In this document: in pieces, positions 35,291-45,219 of the stretch
Position numbering within the stretch: the first letter of the stretch is position 1
Layout of the letters: every line of letters begins with the position of its first letter
Assembly (NCBI RefSeq): GCF_900182915.1
Contig: NZ_FXUG01000003.1
Location: 62,001 to 126,000, forward strand
Reading direction: 5' to 3'
Source of the DNA: Neorhodopirellula lusitana
Lineage (GTDB): Bacteria; Planctomycetota; Planctomycetia; Pirellulales; Pirellulaceae
DNA: 64,000 nucleotides
Position numbers and translations under genes: made by a program
Notes under the pieces: generated by a model
Told to the model about the DNA's origin: nothing
What the model saw: the letters and a program-made list of their open reading frames with translations, nothing else
Database searches by the model: none

Positions 35291-36892
35291 CTAGACCAAG
35301 TCTTCGATACTTTCAATAATTCGATCGATAATCGTTTCATCGGTTTTCGGGTTAAAGAAGACCGCTTTCCATGCGGGAATCTTCATGTCCTTTGGCGCAT
35401 AGCCGATACTGGTCGTGAACGATAACCGAGCGTCTGATTTCGGTGACATCGACTTGCTGCGTTTATCAAACTGACGCTGAATCTCGCTCGTGTAGTGCGA
35501 GTACTCCTCGGCTTTCATCGTCCCAGCTTGCACCTCGCGGTAGATTTGTTTGGCATCACGGCCTTTGGGCAACACCCACCAAACAACATGCGGACCATCG
35601 GTTTGCAGATTAAGAACTTTACAGTACGGCAGCTTTTCCAATCGTTCCTTCAGCTGATTGGCCAAATCGACTGACCGAGCGGCTAACAGCCGCCATCCAT
35701 TCAGACCGATTCCATTGAGCGACGCCATGACGGAAAACGGCCCTAACGCTGGACGCGAACATTCCAGCGTAAATAGCGCCGGATCTCGACGTTCATCGGC
35801 CTCCGAAAAGTAGGGCGTGTCTTCCACTGTTCGCGCCAAGTACTTCAGATCTTTGCGTCGATTGACTAACAATGCACTGCCGGGATAGTGCCCCCAGCCC
35901 ATCTTGTGGAAGTCCATCGAGATACTGTCCGCTTCACGCAACCCGCGGCAACGGACTTGGATTCGTTGAATCGTTTCCAGCATCTGGTTTGAAAAATCGA
36001 GAGAGTTGCTGTTCGAATCATAGTCCGCCAGAAAACTCATCACCCAGCCCACCGCTGCATCCACGTGCAATTGGGGAACCGTGACATCATTTCGCTGAGC
36101 GAACTCATCGAGCGCACGCCGAATTCCAGAAACATCATCCACTCCGAACGCATCGGTGGTCCCGAATGTTGCTGTCACAAAAGCAACGCTGTAACCTTCT
36201 GCGTGAAGTTTCTCAAGCTGTTCTTCCAGTAAGTCGATGCGCATCGACATCGCTTCATCCGTCGGAATGGCGAACAGGTTGTCTGCACCAATCCCCAGCC
36301 AACCCGCCACGCTTTGGTTGCTGTAGTGAGACGCTGTCGAAACAATTCCCGCGATCTTCTTCCCCTGCAAACCAGTCCGCATCGTACCGGGGGCAACTCG
36401 TTCGATCCCAATCTTGGCACCGTACAAGTTGGAAGTCGTGCCTCCCATCGTGAAGACGCCTGATGGATCGTCAGTGTGGTAGAACAGCAAGTTGGCTAGC
36501 GAGGTAATCGCCTTGATTTCTAACTCATTCGATCTTTGGCTATACGTGTCCGTGCAAAGGTTGGGATTCTTCAACAGACACGCCAACGCTCCGACCAGGC
36601 TTGCGTAATTAGCGGGCCCCTTCACGTTCTCAAGGTGAAGCGGTGACGACCAACCATCCGTGCCCCAGAAATACGGAAAGATCGCATCGCGAGCATCCTT
36701 CAGGTTGCCCGGGATCGCATGGATCTCTGGGTTCGCTTGCGCCGTTTCGTAGTTTTGCTCCATCCCCGACGATGGGGGCATCGTTTCCTGAGCCTGCATC
36801 GCCGTCAAAAACTCATTGAAGATTCGAGTGATGGCCTCGGGATCGCAATGAAAGAATGAATTGACGACTTGGTTGTAGAGTTCTTTGTTCAT
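35291..36892 (-). CDS. PLP-dependent group II amino-acid decarboxylase
   Basis: This 533-residue pyridoxal-phosphate enzyme has the glutamate/aromatic-amino-acid decarboxylase fold. The core holds TMGGTTSNLYGAKIG (cofactor phosphate binding), TATFGTTDAFGVDD, and HVDAAVGW with the Asp that pairs with the pyridine nitrogen. SMDFHKMGWG carries the Schiff-base Lys at about residue 329. Later, ARLSFTTSIGYAP is the C-terminal domain. The substrate cannot be told from sequence; similar long bacterial forms act on glutamate, aspartate, tyrosine or related acids. There is no signal peptide. The start ATG at 36892 is preferred to that at 36943. The gene stands alone, and no partner antiporter is seen nearby. 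Confidence 0.88.
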   Translation of the reverse strand: MNKELYNQVVNSFFHCDPEAITRIFNEFLTAMQAQETMPPSSGMEQNYETAQANPEIHAIPGNLKDARDAIFPYFWGTDGWSSPLHLENVKGPANYASLVGALACLLKNPNLCTDTYSQRSNELEIKAITSLANLLFYHTDDPSGVFTMGGTTSNLYGAKIGIERVAPGTMRTGLQGKKIAGIVSTASHYSNQSVAGWLGIGADNLFAIPTDEAMSMRIDLLEEQLEKLHAEGYSVAFVTATFGTTDAFGVDDVSGIRRALDEFAQRNDVTVPQLHVDAAVGWVMSFLADYDSNSNSLDFSNQMLETIQRIQVRCRGLREADSISMDFHKMGWGHYPGSALLVNRRKDLKYLARTVEDTPYFSEADERRDPALFTLECSRPALGPFSVMASLNGIGLNGWRLLAARSVDLANQLKERLEKLPYCKVLNLQTDGPHVVWWVLPKGRDAKQIYREVQAGTMKAEEYSHYTSEIQRQFDKRSKSMSPKSDARLSFTTSIGYAPKDMKIPAWKAVFFNPKTDETIIDRIIESIEDLV

Positions 36893-37545
36893 GGTCGACT
36901 TTCTGTAGTCACCGATACCGGGTGTTTCGTTGGGCGTCTTCACCTGCGTTCTGATCCCGCTAAATCTTCACGTCGCCTCAGGGCGTCAGTCGGCATAGAT
37001 CGCACTAAGGGACAAGCTGAATAGGCTGCGGCGATTGTTGCCAAGGAGTCTACACGACGCCAGATGGCCCACCTCACCAAGAGGCTGACAACAGCCCTAC
37101 GACGTCACCGCTACGCCACGCCACACCTCGGCATTTAGTTTTGGTTAAAGTATGAAGGCTTTCCCCGGCTCGAGTTTTCGAGCTAACGCCCTCCCTCAAA
37201 CGCTCCTGCCGTCACTATCGCCCCCCGAAAGTCTCAACTCGTGCTATCCAACGACGCACTCGATTTTGCGTTGCTCGCGGTACCACAGCGATAAGAGTCA
37301 TAGAGAAACAAATCGCAAATTCGTTGCTCACCGAAGGGCGGCAAAACTCTCGGTCTAAAAACACCCCACCACGCAACCACCACGCGAACCGCTCGCCCAA
37401 ACGAACACCCAGCCCGCCGACAACCCCATCAGCTGTTTGACAAGCATCCCGCGGCATCAAACATTAAGCGGGATAGGGTGCCATCCCCATCCCCATCCCC
37501 ATCCCCATCCCCATCCCCATCCCCATCCCCAGGCGACAATCCTCG
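36893..37545. other. Intergenic region with hexanucleotide array
   Basis: This stretch of about 650 bases separates the divergent decarboxylase and esterase-fusion genes. It contains the CCCCAT array at 37481-37530. I see no gene; the short frames at 37152-37358 and 37215-37460 are not protein-like. Confidence 0.5.
37481..37530 (+). repeat. CCCCAT hexanucleotide array just upstream of a start codon
   Basis: About eight copies of CCCCAT run from 37481 to 37530. The last copy lies 15 bases before the ATG at 37546, so length changes would alter promoter or leader spacing of the esterase-fusion gene. Confidence 0.95.
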
Positions 37546-40164
37546 ATGAGACGTATTCCGCAAAGCCACCTACTGAAGCCATTCTCTTGCATCGTCTTCA
37601 TCATCGTGTTGGGAGCCGCCAAACACTGTTGGGCCCAAGAGTCTTCCGCCGCCGCTGACGTTCGTGAGGTTCAGACGGGTGTTCCACAAGGCGAGCTTAC
37701 CAGCGGCGTGTTTGAAACGAGCAAGCTGTTTCCTGGAACACGACGAGACTACAGCGTCTACGTTCCCGCGCAATACCAAGCCAACCAACCAGCCAACTTA
37801 ATGGTGTTCATGGACGGGAAAAATTACGCCAAGCCGGGCGGAGCGTTCCGCGTGCCCACCGTTTTTGACAACCTGATTCACCAACAGGCGATGCCAGTCA
37901 CGGTCGCCGTCTTTGTGAACCCTGGCACGATTCCTGGAACACAAAAAGACGCCGCCAATCGAAGCAATCGGTCGTTTGAATACGATTCACTCGGCGACCG
38001 CTACGCGAACTTTCTGGTCGACGAATTCTTACCTGTCGCACTGAAAGGAATCAATGTTTCCGGTGCCCCCAATGACCGTGCCGTGTGCGGGATTTCATCA
38101 GGCGGCATCTGCGCATTCACCGTTGCTTGGGAGAAACCGGAACAGTTCGGCAAGGTGCTCAGCCATATTGGTAGCTTCACAAACATTCGTGGCGGTTGGG
38201 CTTACCCCGGCTTGGTTCGCAAAACAAAAAAGAAACCGAAACCAATCAAGGTTTATCTCCAGGAAGGCAACGACGATCTAAGCAACCTGCATGGCAACTG
38301 GCCGCTCGGCAATCGGTCGCTCGCCGCCGCTCTTCAGTACGCTGGCTACACTTACAAACTGGTAATGACCGAAGGGGGTCACAGCGGTAAGTGGGGCGGT
38401 CTTGAACTCCCCAATGCCCTGCGTTGGCTATGGAACGATGATGCGGAATCCACCGTCATTCCGTCCACGGCAACCAAGCCAGCATGGGAACCGCACCCCG
38501 ACGCGATCCCTCGCGACGATGTCCCTCACGGCACCGTCGAAGTCATGGAGCCATGGGAGTCCAAGATCTTCCCCGACACGATTCGAGACTGGGCCGTCTA
38601 TGTTCCGTCTCAATACAACAAGAACACACCCACCGCTTTGATGGTGTTTCAAGATGGCGAACGAATGCGTGACGTGAAGGGGCGTTGGCGAATCGCCGTT
38701 GTGTTGGACAACCTAATCGCTCGCGGGGACATGCCGCCGACGATTGGGGTGTTTCTGAATCCTGGCCATCATAAATCCAAACCACGCCAAGGCAACAAAT
38801 CATCCAATCGCAGCTATGAATACGACGGTCTAGGAGATCGCTACGCAAACTTCCTGCTCAACGAAATCCTGCCGGAAGTGGAATCTCGTTACAACCTTTC
38901 CGACGATCCCAAGATGCGTGCCATTGGTGGCTCCAGCTCCGGCGCGATTTGTGCCTTCACAGTTGCTTGGGAGCGACCGGACCAATTCGCAAAGGTCTAC
39001 TCCAGCGTTGGTAGCTTCACCAACCTTCGTGGTGGCGATGCCTACCCAGGTCTCATTCGAAAAACCGAACCCAAGCCATTTCGCATCTACATGGCTGATA
39101 CGAGTGGCGATATTGACAATGCATTTGGCAGTTGGCCGATCGCAAATCAACAAATGGCATCGTCACTCAACTACATGGGCTATGACGCCCGATTCGACTG
39201 GGCCGAAGGCTACATGCACAATGCTGACTACGGCAGTTCGCGTTTCCCTGATGCGATGAAGTGGCTATGGCGAAACGAGACTCACACACCGAAGATTGAC
39301 ACGAGTGACGACCTTCGCGGAGATCTCACGCTACTTAATCTTCTTGTCCCCGGTGAATCCTGGAAAGTGGTCGCCCAGGACCTCGGCTTTGCTGACGCTC
39401 CGTGCAGCGACTCGGAAGGCAACTTTTACTTTTGCGACATGAAAGCACCAGCGATCTACCGTGTGGATGCCAATAGCGGAGAACAATCCATCATTGCGAA
39501 CGAGGCCGTTAGCGGACTCGAATTTGGTCCCGACGGTTTGCTATACGCATGCCAAGGCAAACAGAAACGTGTCATTTCCATTAACCCTACCGACGGCAAT
39601 CTGAACGTCGTTGCCGCCGATGTACAGCCCAACGACATGGCGATCTCGAAGAACGGATTCATCTTCATCACCGAGACGCGAGCGAAACAAATCACGCGAA
39701 TCAATCTCAAGACCGGTGAGGTTTCGGTTGTCGATACCGGCATCACGCGTCCGAATGGGATCGCTCTGTCAAATGATGGCGGAACACTTGCTGTTTCGGA
39801 TCATGGTGGCCCTCACACGTGGACATTCCGCGTTAATCAAGGCGGCGAACTGGACGCTAAGTCACCGACGATGCCCATGCGACTGCCCATTGACCCGAAG
39901 GGCGAATTTAAGTTCAACGAGCCTCCACCTTACAACGCTGTCTCCCGCGGGGACGGGATGAGTGTCGACAAAACCGGACGATATTACGTCACCAGCGAGT
40001 TAGGCGTACAAATCTTCGACCCGACCGGACGCCCTTGCGGCGTGCTTCCCAAACCGGACAAAACTCAACCATTGACCAGTTGCACGCTAGCCGGCAAAAA
40101 CCATGAAACCCTCTTCATCACCAACGGCTCTACGGTCTACCGGCGTCAACTTCATTTCCAGTAG
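37546..40164 (+). CDS. Secreted double esterase-D-like / SMP-30 fusion
   Basis: This 872-residue exported protein has a signal peptide at about 1-28 (core PFSCIVFIIVLGAAKHCWA). Residues 50-290 and 330-570 are two tandem alpha/beta-hydrolase domains of the enterochelin-esterase (esterase D) kind, clearly duplicated: RDYSVYVPAQY versus RDWAVYVPSQY, GDRYANFLVDEFLP versus GDRYANFLLNEILP. The nucleophile elbows are GISSGG and GSSSGA. The first has a likely catalytic His in EGGHSGKWGG. The second reads EGYMHNADYG, with the His shifted. Residues 590-870 are an SMP-30/gluconolactonase-type beta-propeller (DLGFADAPCSDSEGNFYF, NGIALSNDGGTLAVSD). It is probably periplasmic or secreted and acts on carbohydrate esters or lactones; the substrate is unknown. 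Confidence 0.85.
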   Translation: MRRIPQSHLLKPFSCIVFIIVLGAAKHCWAQESSAAADVREVQTGVPQGELTSGVFETSKLFPGTRRDYSVYVPAQYQANQPANLMVFMDGKNYAKPGGAFRVPTVFDNLIHQQAMPVTVAVFVNPGTIPGTQKDAANRSNRSFEYDSLGDRYANFLVDEFLPVALKGINVSGAPNDRAVCGISSGGICAFTVAWEKPEQFGKVLSHIGSFTNIRGGWAYPGLVRKTKKKPKPIKVYLQEGNDDLSNLHGNWPLGNRSLAAALQYAGYTYKLVMTEGGHSGKWGGLELPNALRWLWNDDAESTVIPSTATKPAWEPHPDAIPRDDVPHGTVEVMEPWESKIFPDTIRDWAVYVPSQYNKNTPTALMVFQDGERMRDVKGRWRIAVVLDNLIARGDMPPTIGVFLNPGHHKSKPRQGNKSSNRSYEYDGLGDRYANFLLNEILPEVESRYNLSDDPKMRAIGGSSSGAICAFTVAWERPDQFAKVYSSVGSFTNLRGGDAYPGLIRKTEPKPFRIYMADTSGDIDNAFGSWPIANQQMASSLNYMGYDARFDWAEGYMHNADYGSSRFPDAMKWLWRNETHTPKIDTSDDLRGDLTLLNLLVPGESWKVVAQDLGFADAPCSDSEGNFYFCDMKAPAIYRVDANSGEQSIIANEAVSGLEFGPDGLLYACQGKQKRVISINPTDGNLNVVAADVQPNDMAISKNGFIFITETRAKQITRINLKTGEVSVVDTGITRPNGIALSNDGGTLAVSDHGGPHTWTFRVNQGGELDAKSPTMPMRLPIDPKGEFKFNEPPPYNAVSRGDGMSVDKTGRYYVTSELGVQIFDPTGRPCGVLPKPDKTQPLTSCTLAGKNHETLFITNGSTVYRRQLHFQ

Positions 40165-40185
40165 GCTTCCGCGGCCAGTGGCAAA

Positions 40186-40203
40186 GGATCTTCAATAAGA
40201 TCC
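40186..40203. terminator. Hairpin between convergent genes
   Basis: GGATCTT-CAAT-AAGATCC is a perfect 7-base stem with a 4-base loop, placed between the esterase-fusion and DUF1501 genes. There is no T-tract. Confidence 0.45.
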
Positions 40204-40262
40204 ACAGTCCCTGCCCTGGAGACAGCAAGTTGTGATTCGAGCTCACCCCTTTGATAACAACG

Positions 40263-41624
40263 TCAAGCCAGAATATCGTGCATGACGTTGCCGTGGACAT
40301 CAGTCAGACGGAAATCGCGACCGGCGTAGCGATAAGTTAACTGCTCGTGATCAAGGCCTAGCAGATGTAGGATCGTGGCGTGCCAATCATGGATGTGACA
40401 CTTCTTTTCAACCGCTTCGTATCCATATTCATCCGTCATGCCGTAGCTGAAGCCACCCTTCACTCCGCCGCCGGCCATCCATGTCGTGTAGCCCTTGTTG
40501 TTGTGGTTACGACCATCGCCGCCTTGCGCCGAAGGCGTACGGCCAAACTCGCCGCCCCAAATCACCAAGGTGTCTTTGAGCAAGTCTCGCTGTTTCAAGT
40601 CCGCCAACAATCCTGCGATGGGCTGGTCACAAGCTTCCGCTCGCAACTTGTGATCCGTTGACAGGTTCACATGTTGATCCCAATTGCCGTGAGTGACTTC
40701 CACGAACCGAACTCCCGCTTCGATAAAGCGTCGCGCCAACAGACACTGCTTGCCAAAGTTCTGGGTCGGTCCCGCATCGGCACCGTACATCGCAAGCGTC
40801 GCGGCACTTTCCTGGGACGTATCCATCAGCTCCGGCATCGCGTCTTGCATTCGGAACGCCAGTTCATAAGACTCAATGATTCCCTCCACATCCGGTTGAT
40901 ATTGGTCTCGACTCAGCTTGGCCTGATTGAGCGACTGAATGAAGTCCAGTTGTTTTCGCTGTTGCGGATCGGCCCATCGCGGGTTCTTGATGTCAGGCAC
41001 CGACTCGCCGCTGCCGCCGTTCACGAACCGGGCACCGCGGCCACCACGACCGACCTTGGAACCGCCGTAGATTGCGGGCAAAAAAGAACTGCCGTAGTTT
41101 CGCGAACTGCCCGCGGGCGGACTCAACGAAACGAACCCAGGCAAACTGTCGTTTTCCGTCCCCAAACCGTACAACGTCCAGGCACCCAATGACGGACGAA
41201 TGAACTGGGCCGTGCCTGTATGCATCTGAGTCATCGCGCCTGGGTGAACCGGTTGATCGCACTGCATCGACCGGATCAACGTCATGTCATCGGCATGCTT
41301 GGCGACTTCAGGAAACAGATCTGAAATCCACAAACCACTATCGCCACGCTGCCGGAACTCCCACGGCGATTTCAGTAACGTGCCACCGTACCGACCGGGC
41401 TTACCATGATCGCGAGTCAGCAGCGGTTTGTGATCGAAGGTGTCAACATGCGAGGGGCCACCTTGCATGCACAAAAAGATCACACGCTTGGCACGGGCTG
41501 CAAAATGCGGCAACTTGGACGCCAATGGGTTGCTCGCCGCGTTCTCGGCTGCATGCACTCCTTTAAAGGCGAGGTAGCCGAAACCGGCCGATACACTTTG
41601 CAGGATATTTCGTCGAGTCAGCAT
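40263..41624 (-). CDS. DUF1501 protein with Tat-like signal
   Basis: This 453-residue protein is the planctomycete DUF1501 family, distantly related to alkaline-phosphatase/sulfatase folds. The start MLTRRNILQSVSAGFGYLAF has the twin-arginine and hydrophobic core of a Tat export signal. Family motifs follow: VIFLCMQGGPSHVDTFDHKP, ARFVNGGSGESVPDI, FVEVTHGNWDQHVNL, LVIWGGEFGRTPSAQG, and HDWHATILHLLGLDHEQLTYRYAGRDFRLTDV. Proteins of this family nearly always follow a PSCyt/PSD1 gene, as here, where it starts 3 bases after that gene. The pair is thought to act together in the periplasm, but the reaction is not established. Confidence 0.9.
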   Translation of the reverse strand: MLTRRNILQSVSAGFGYLAFKGVHAAENAASNPLASKLPHFAARAKRVIFLCMQGGPSHVDTFDHKPLLTRDHGKPGRYGGTLLKSPWEFRQRGDSGLWISDLFPEVAKHADDMTLIRSMQCDQPVHPGAMTQMHTGTAQFIRPSLGAWTLYGLGTENDSLPGFVSLSPPAGSSRNYGSSFLPAIYGGSKVGRGGRGARFVNGGSGESVPDIKNPRWADPQQRKQLDFIQSLNQAKLSRDQYQPDVEGIIESYELAFRMQDAMPELMDTSQESAATLAMYGADAGPTQNFGKQCLLARRFIEAGVRFVEVTHGNWDQHVNLSTDHKLRAEACDQPIAGLLADLKQRDLLKDTLVIWGGEFGRTPSAQGGDGRNHNNKGYTTWMAGGGVKGGFSYGMTDEYGYEAVEKKCHIHDWHATILHLLGLDHEQLTYRYAGRDFRLTDVHGNVMHDILA

Positions 41625-41627
41625 GGT

Positions 41628-44342
41628 TCAGTCCACAAATCGGAATTCGGCAGAAGCGAAAAGGCTTTGGCAAAACGCAGAGAACGTTTTGCTGTTCGCG
41701 GATGGTTCACGGCCACCACCCACTGATTTCAAAAAGCGGAACGATGCCTGCCGCTCGCTCGACGTAGGGCTACGCCCGTAAGCCAGTTCAAACGCATAAG
41801 CAACCTGGTCAGGCAACCGCTTGTGCTCCCCAACCACACGATCGGCAAATGCGTCACTCACCCGAATCACAAACGGGTTGTTCATCATGTACAGCGACTG
41901 GTTGGCGGTTTGCGATGACTCTCGCGTCCCTGAAACCGTCGAGGCGTCAGCGAAGTCAAACACATCCAAAGACCTAGGAACCTCATCTCGAACAATTGGC
42001 AAATAGACGCTGCGGAAATTGGCATCTTCCATATCAAGCTGGTTCTGCGATTTGCTTAGCAACTCTCGCAGCGTCACCGCATTCGCCTGACGTGAATTCC
42101 CACGACGCCCCCGCTGGGACAGGCCTCCCGCTTGGTTTTGGCCGAACGAGCGTCGCCGGGGGTTTCCGCTATCCATACCACCACCCGAGTTTCCGCCACC
42201 CGTCCTGCTCCCACCCATAGCCGGGCCTGCTTGCCGCATGGACTCTAACGTTCGTTGAGCAATCTCGCGTGGATTGCCGAGGGCACCATCACGAACGCGG
42301 GTGTACCCAGCCTCCGCCACCACACTCGCTCGCGGCCGCTCTAAATCCAACTGACCGCTAACGGCCAACATCGCATCCCGAATCGCTTCCGCATCGAGCC
42401 GTCGAGGATTCGCTCGCCACAACAGAGCGTTGTCGGGATCGAACTCGTGATAGTCCACGTTGAATGTCGACTTCATGCGATAACTTCTGGACGTTGCAAT
42501 GTCCCGCACCAATGACTTCACCGACCAACCCGATTCGACAAATCCACTTGCCAAGTAATCGAGCAATTCCGGGTGACTGGGCGGTTGCCCCGTGACTCCA
42601 AAATTTTCCGTCGATGTCACCAAACCTTGGCCGATCATGTATTGCCAAACGCGATTGACCATCACACGAGCAGTCAACGGATTTTCGTCACTGCCAATCC
42701 AACGAGCCAACTCCAACCGACCACCTTTTTTAGGACTGATCGAAACAGGCGTGCTACATAGCACCTGTGGAAAACCTCGCGTCACCGTTTGAGCAGGCTG
42801 ATCGATTTCACCCCGCACCAACAAGCGTGCGTTGGTTGGGCTGCCGCGTTCCTGCACCCCCATGCAATAACTGCGAGGACGACCTTGATCGTCAACGACC
42901 GACAACTTCGCCGACAGCTCATTCAGCTCATTCTGTATTCGCAAGCGTTGCCGGAGTGCATTCCCCGCATCGCCACCTGCATTCTTACCCGAGGTCACGT
43001 TACGACGAGTTTCAACCAACTCACGCATCTTGCCTTCGATCTGCTCCTTAAGGCTCGACAGTTCGGAAGCGGAATACTTCTTGTCGAAAGGGTTCGGGTC
43101 CTCAATCGGCAATCGAATCAAACTACTTGTTCGTTTCGCTTGAGCCGTTGCAAAACTGCCGTACTCCGATGGCGGGTTACCGAAGTAGGTTTCAGTGTTG
43201 GAAAACACGCCCGCTAAAGCGTAGTAATCAACTTGCGGAATGGCGTCAAACTTATGGTCATGACAACGAGCACAAGCCACCGACATCCCCATGAAAACTC
43301 GCGTGGTCACATCAATCTGCTCATCAACCAAATCAGCTTGGAACTGAACTCGGTTCTGTTCGTTGACATTTTTGGGTCCCATCGCCAAGAACGTGGTCGC
43401 AATCAAATGCTCCGTCCACTCTTCATCCGTGGGCGCAGGCAACAGGTCACCGGCGATCTGTTCCTGGACCAGTTCGTTAAACGGCTTGTCGTTATTGAAT
43501 GCGTCGATCACATAATCGCGATACCGCCAAGCATGCGGGAACGTGACGTTGACCTCCCTCCCCGTTGACTCAGCGAAGCGAACGACGTCTAGCCAATGCC
43601 GGCCCCAACGTTCGCCAAACTGTTCTTTTTCGAGTAGGCGATCAACCACGAATGCGATGGCGGCTTCCGGGTTCAGCTTCCACTTCGACGAAAAATACTC
43701 AATCTGTTCCGGGCTAGGCGGCAACCCAGTCAAATCGAAACAGAGTCGGCGGAGGACCTTCAGCGAGTCCGCGTCACCAGCAGGCTCAAGCGACGACTCC
43801 TCGAGACGTGCCAGCACGAACCGATCGATATCCGTCCGCGGCCAAGAGGCATTTTCGACAGTCGGTGGCGTAGGCTTGACCGGTGGCTGATAGGCCCAAA
43901 ATGATTCTTGGGCTGACTGAATGTCTTCGTCACTAATCGTCGCCTGGATCTCGACAACTTGATTGACTCGCGGGTCCGGAGCCCCCATCTCAATCCACTG
44001 CTTGAAGTCGTCGATGACGTTCTGCGGCAACTTCCGCTTTGGCGGCATCACAAAGTCTTCGTGGATGATCGCGTTGTACAACCAACTTTCTTCCAAATCG
44101 CCAGGCACAATAGCAGGCCCACTGCTTCCGCCAATCGCGGTCAGCTCTTTCGTGTCCAAACGCAATCCACCCCGGACATTGCCAGACTGGTTGCTGTGAC
44201 ATCCGTAACATTCACGGATTAAAACCGGACGAATTCTGGTTTCAAAGAACTTCAACTCATCCGGCGTCAGTGCCTCGTCAGCCAACGCATTGACTGAAAA
44301 CAACAACACCGCAAACGTGAATAGCAATCGATGGAATAGCAT
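41628..44342 (-). CDS. PSCyt1/PSCyt2/PSD1 planctomycete cytochrome protein
   Basis: This 904-residue exported protein has the planctomycete order of PSCyt1 (c-type heme), DUF1549 (PSCyt2) and DUF1553 (PSD1). The signal peptide is at 1-21 (LLFTFAVLLFSVNALA). The heme site is CYGCH at about 45, in RECYGCHSNQSGNVRGGLRL. PSCyt2 contains WPRTDIDRFVLARLEE and LLEKEQFGERWGRHWLDVVR. PSD1 contains LARWIGSDENPLTARVMVNRVW and FGVTGQPPSHPELLDYLASGF. A Gly/Asn/Arg-rich insert lies near 705-745. These proteins are abundant in Rhodopirellula and are suspected of carbohydrate or organic electron-transfer roles. It lies between an EF-hand gene and a DUF1501 gene with tiny gaps, so the three form an operon. 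Confidence 0.93.
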   Translation of the reverse strand: MLFHRLLFTFAVLLFSVNALADEALTPDELKFFETRIRPVLIRECYGCHSNQSGNVRGGLRLDTKELTAIGGSSGPAIVPGDLEESWLYNAIIHEDFVMPPKRKLPQNVIDDFKQWIEMGAPDPRVNQVVEIQATISDEDIQSAQESFWAYQPPVKPTPPTVENASWPRTDIDRFVLARLEESSLEPAGDADSLKVLRRLCFDLTGLPPSPEQIEYFSSKWKLNPEAAIAFVVDRLLEKEQFGERWGRHWLDVVRFAESTGREVNVTFPHAWRYRDYVIDAFNNDKPFNELVQEQIAGDLLPAPTDEEWTEHLIATTFLAMGPKNVNEQNRVQFQADLVDEQIDVTTRVFMGMSVACARCHDHKFDAIPQVDYYALAGVFSNTETYFGNPPSEYGSFATAQAKRTSSLIRLPIEDPNPFDKKYSASELSSLKEQIEGKMRELVETRRNVTSGKNAGGDAGNALRQRLRIQNELNELSAKLSVVDDQGRPRSYCMGVQERGSPTNARLLVRGEIDQPAQTVTRGFPQVLCSTPVSISPKKGGRLELARWIGSDENPLTARVMVNRVWQYMIGQGLVTSTENFGVTGQPPSHPELLDYLASGFVESGWSVKSLVRDIATSRSYRMKSTFNVDYHEFDPDNALLWRANPRRLDAEAIRDAMLAVSGQLDLERPRASVVAEAGYTRVRDGALGNPREIAQRTLESMRQAGPAMGGSRTGGGNSGGGMDSGNPRRRSFGQNQAGGLSQRGRRGNSRQANAVTLRELLSKSQNQLDMEDANFRSVYLPIVRDEVPRSLDVFDFADASTVSGTRESSQTANQSLYMMNNPFVIRVSDAFADRVVGEHKRLPDQVAYAFELAYGRSPTSSERQASFRFLKSVGGGREPSANSKTFSAFCQSLFASAEFRFVD

Positions 44343-44351
44343 AGTGGCAAC

Positions 44352-44894
44352 CTAAACTTCGTCGGGACGTTGGGGGACTTCACCACCGGGCTGAGCATCT
44401 TCAGTATCTCCCTTAGGTCGCCGTGACTTGAACTCGCGATTGCCACGCTGAGCGTCACCTTGGCCACGCTGCATCCGCCCTGTTTGTCGCTGTGCGGCAC
44501 CGTCGCGAGCATTCCCCAGGCCCGCGCCACCCTCGCGGCCTCCGCGACGCTCTCGCAACGAAGTTAGCATGGCCGTCAGTTCCGTCTGATCCAGCTTTTG
44601 ATCCCCATCCTTGTCGAAGCTCTGCATCATCCGTTCGGCGATCTTGGCGGGATCCAAATTCAATGCCGCTCCCGAAGCTGCACCATCTGGACGCCGATTC
44701 TCGCCATCCCGCCCCCGCGTGGCGTCGCCTCGAAACCTCTCCCTACGCATCCCTTCGCCGCGTCTTCCTTCCCCAGCCTCCCAACCTTGTTTAGGTGGCA
44801 CTGAATTCTGGTTGTCATCATCCGCATGGACTGTCCCGCCAATGCTCGGGACCACCAAAGCCACACTGGCTAAAAATAGAAAGATTCGCTTCAT
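44352..44894 (-). CDS. Secreted EF-hand protein
   Basis: This 180-residue exported protein is the first gene of the PSCyt-DUF1501 operon. From the ATG near 44894 a signal peptide (RIFLFLASVALVVPSIGGTVHA) precedes a Gln/Arg/Gly-rich mature part. One EF-hand loop, DKDGDQKLDQTE, lies near the middle with acidic residues at loop positions 1, 3, 5, 9 and 12, so it should bind Ca2+. The rest is low-complexity Arg/Gly/Asp (RRGGREGGAGLG and others). The gap to the PSCyt gene is 9 bases. EF-hand secreted proteins often precede PSCyt genes; a Ca2+-dependent accessory role is inference. Confidence 0.8.
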   Translation of the reverse strand: MKRIFLFLASVALVVPSIGGTVHADDDNQNSVPPKQGWEAGEGRRGEGMRRERFRGDATRGRDGENRRPDGAASGAALNLDPAKIAERMMQSFDKDGDQKLDQTELTAMLTSLRERRGGREGGAGLGNARDGAAQRQTGRMQRGQGDAQRGNREFKSRRPKGDTEDAQPGGEVPQRPDEV

Positions 44895-45219
44895 GATTCC
44901 GCACCACAGTAATGAGAAGAAAAGTCGTCTAACTTGACTCAGGGAAGCCAAGTCATCCAACACCGGAAACTCATTGCCAGTATCGCGGGTACGAGAAATA
45001 TATTTGGAACGAACCCCCAGAAACCCTCTCTTGATCGAGCAAAGGTATCAACGTGATCATTCAGCGTCCTCCAACACATCGCGAACGCGAATTTCGAGCA
45101 CGTAAATCGCCATCCGCTGCCCAACACTGAACGCATGACGACTCAGGGTCAACCTGAGGTCAACTCAGTCATCTGAACCAACATTGTGTCGAACGAGCAC
45201 GACAAGGGTGCGTCATTGC
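44895..45219. other. Intergenic region, nothing recognised
   Basis: About 325 bases between the EF-hand operon start and the 3' end of the cytochrome gene at 45220. It should hold the operon promoter; no hairpin or gene stands out. Confidence 0.45.

Noticed and set aside
37481-37530. Telomere-like or origin-like repeat
   Set aside because: A single short array with no DnaA boxes or other origin genes nearby; simple microsatellite is the better reading.
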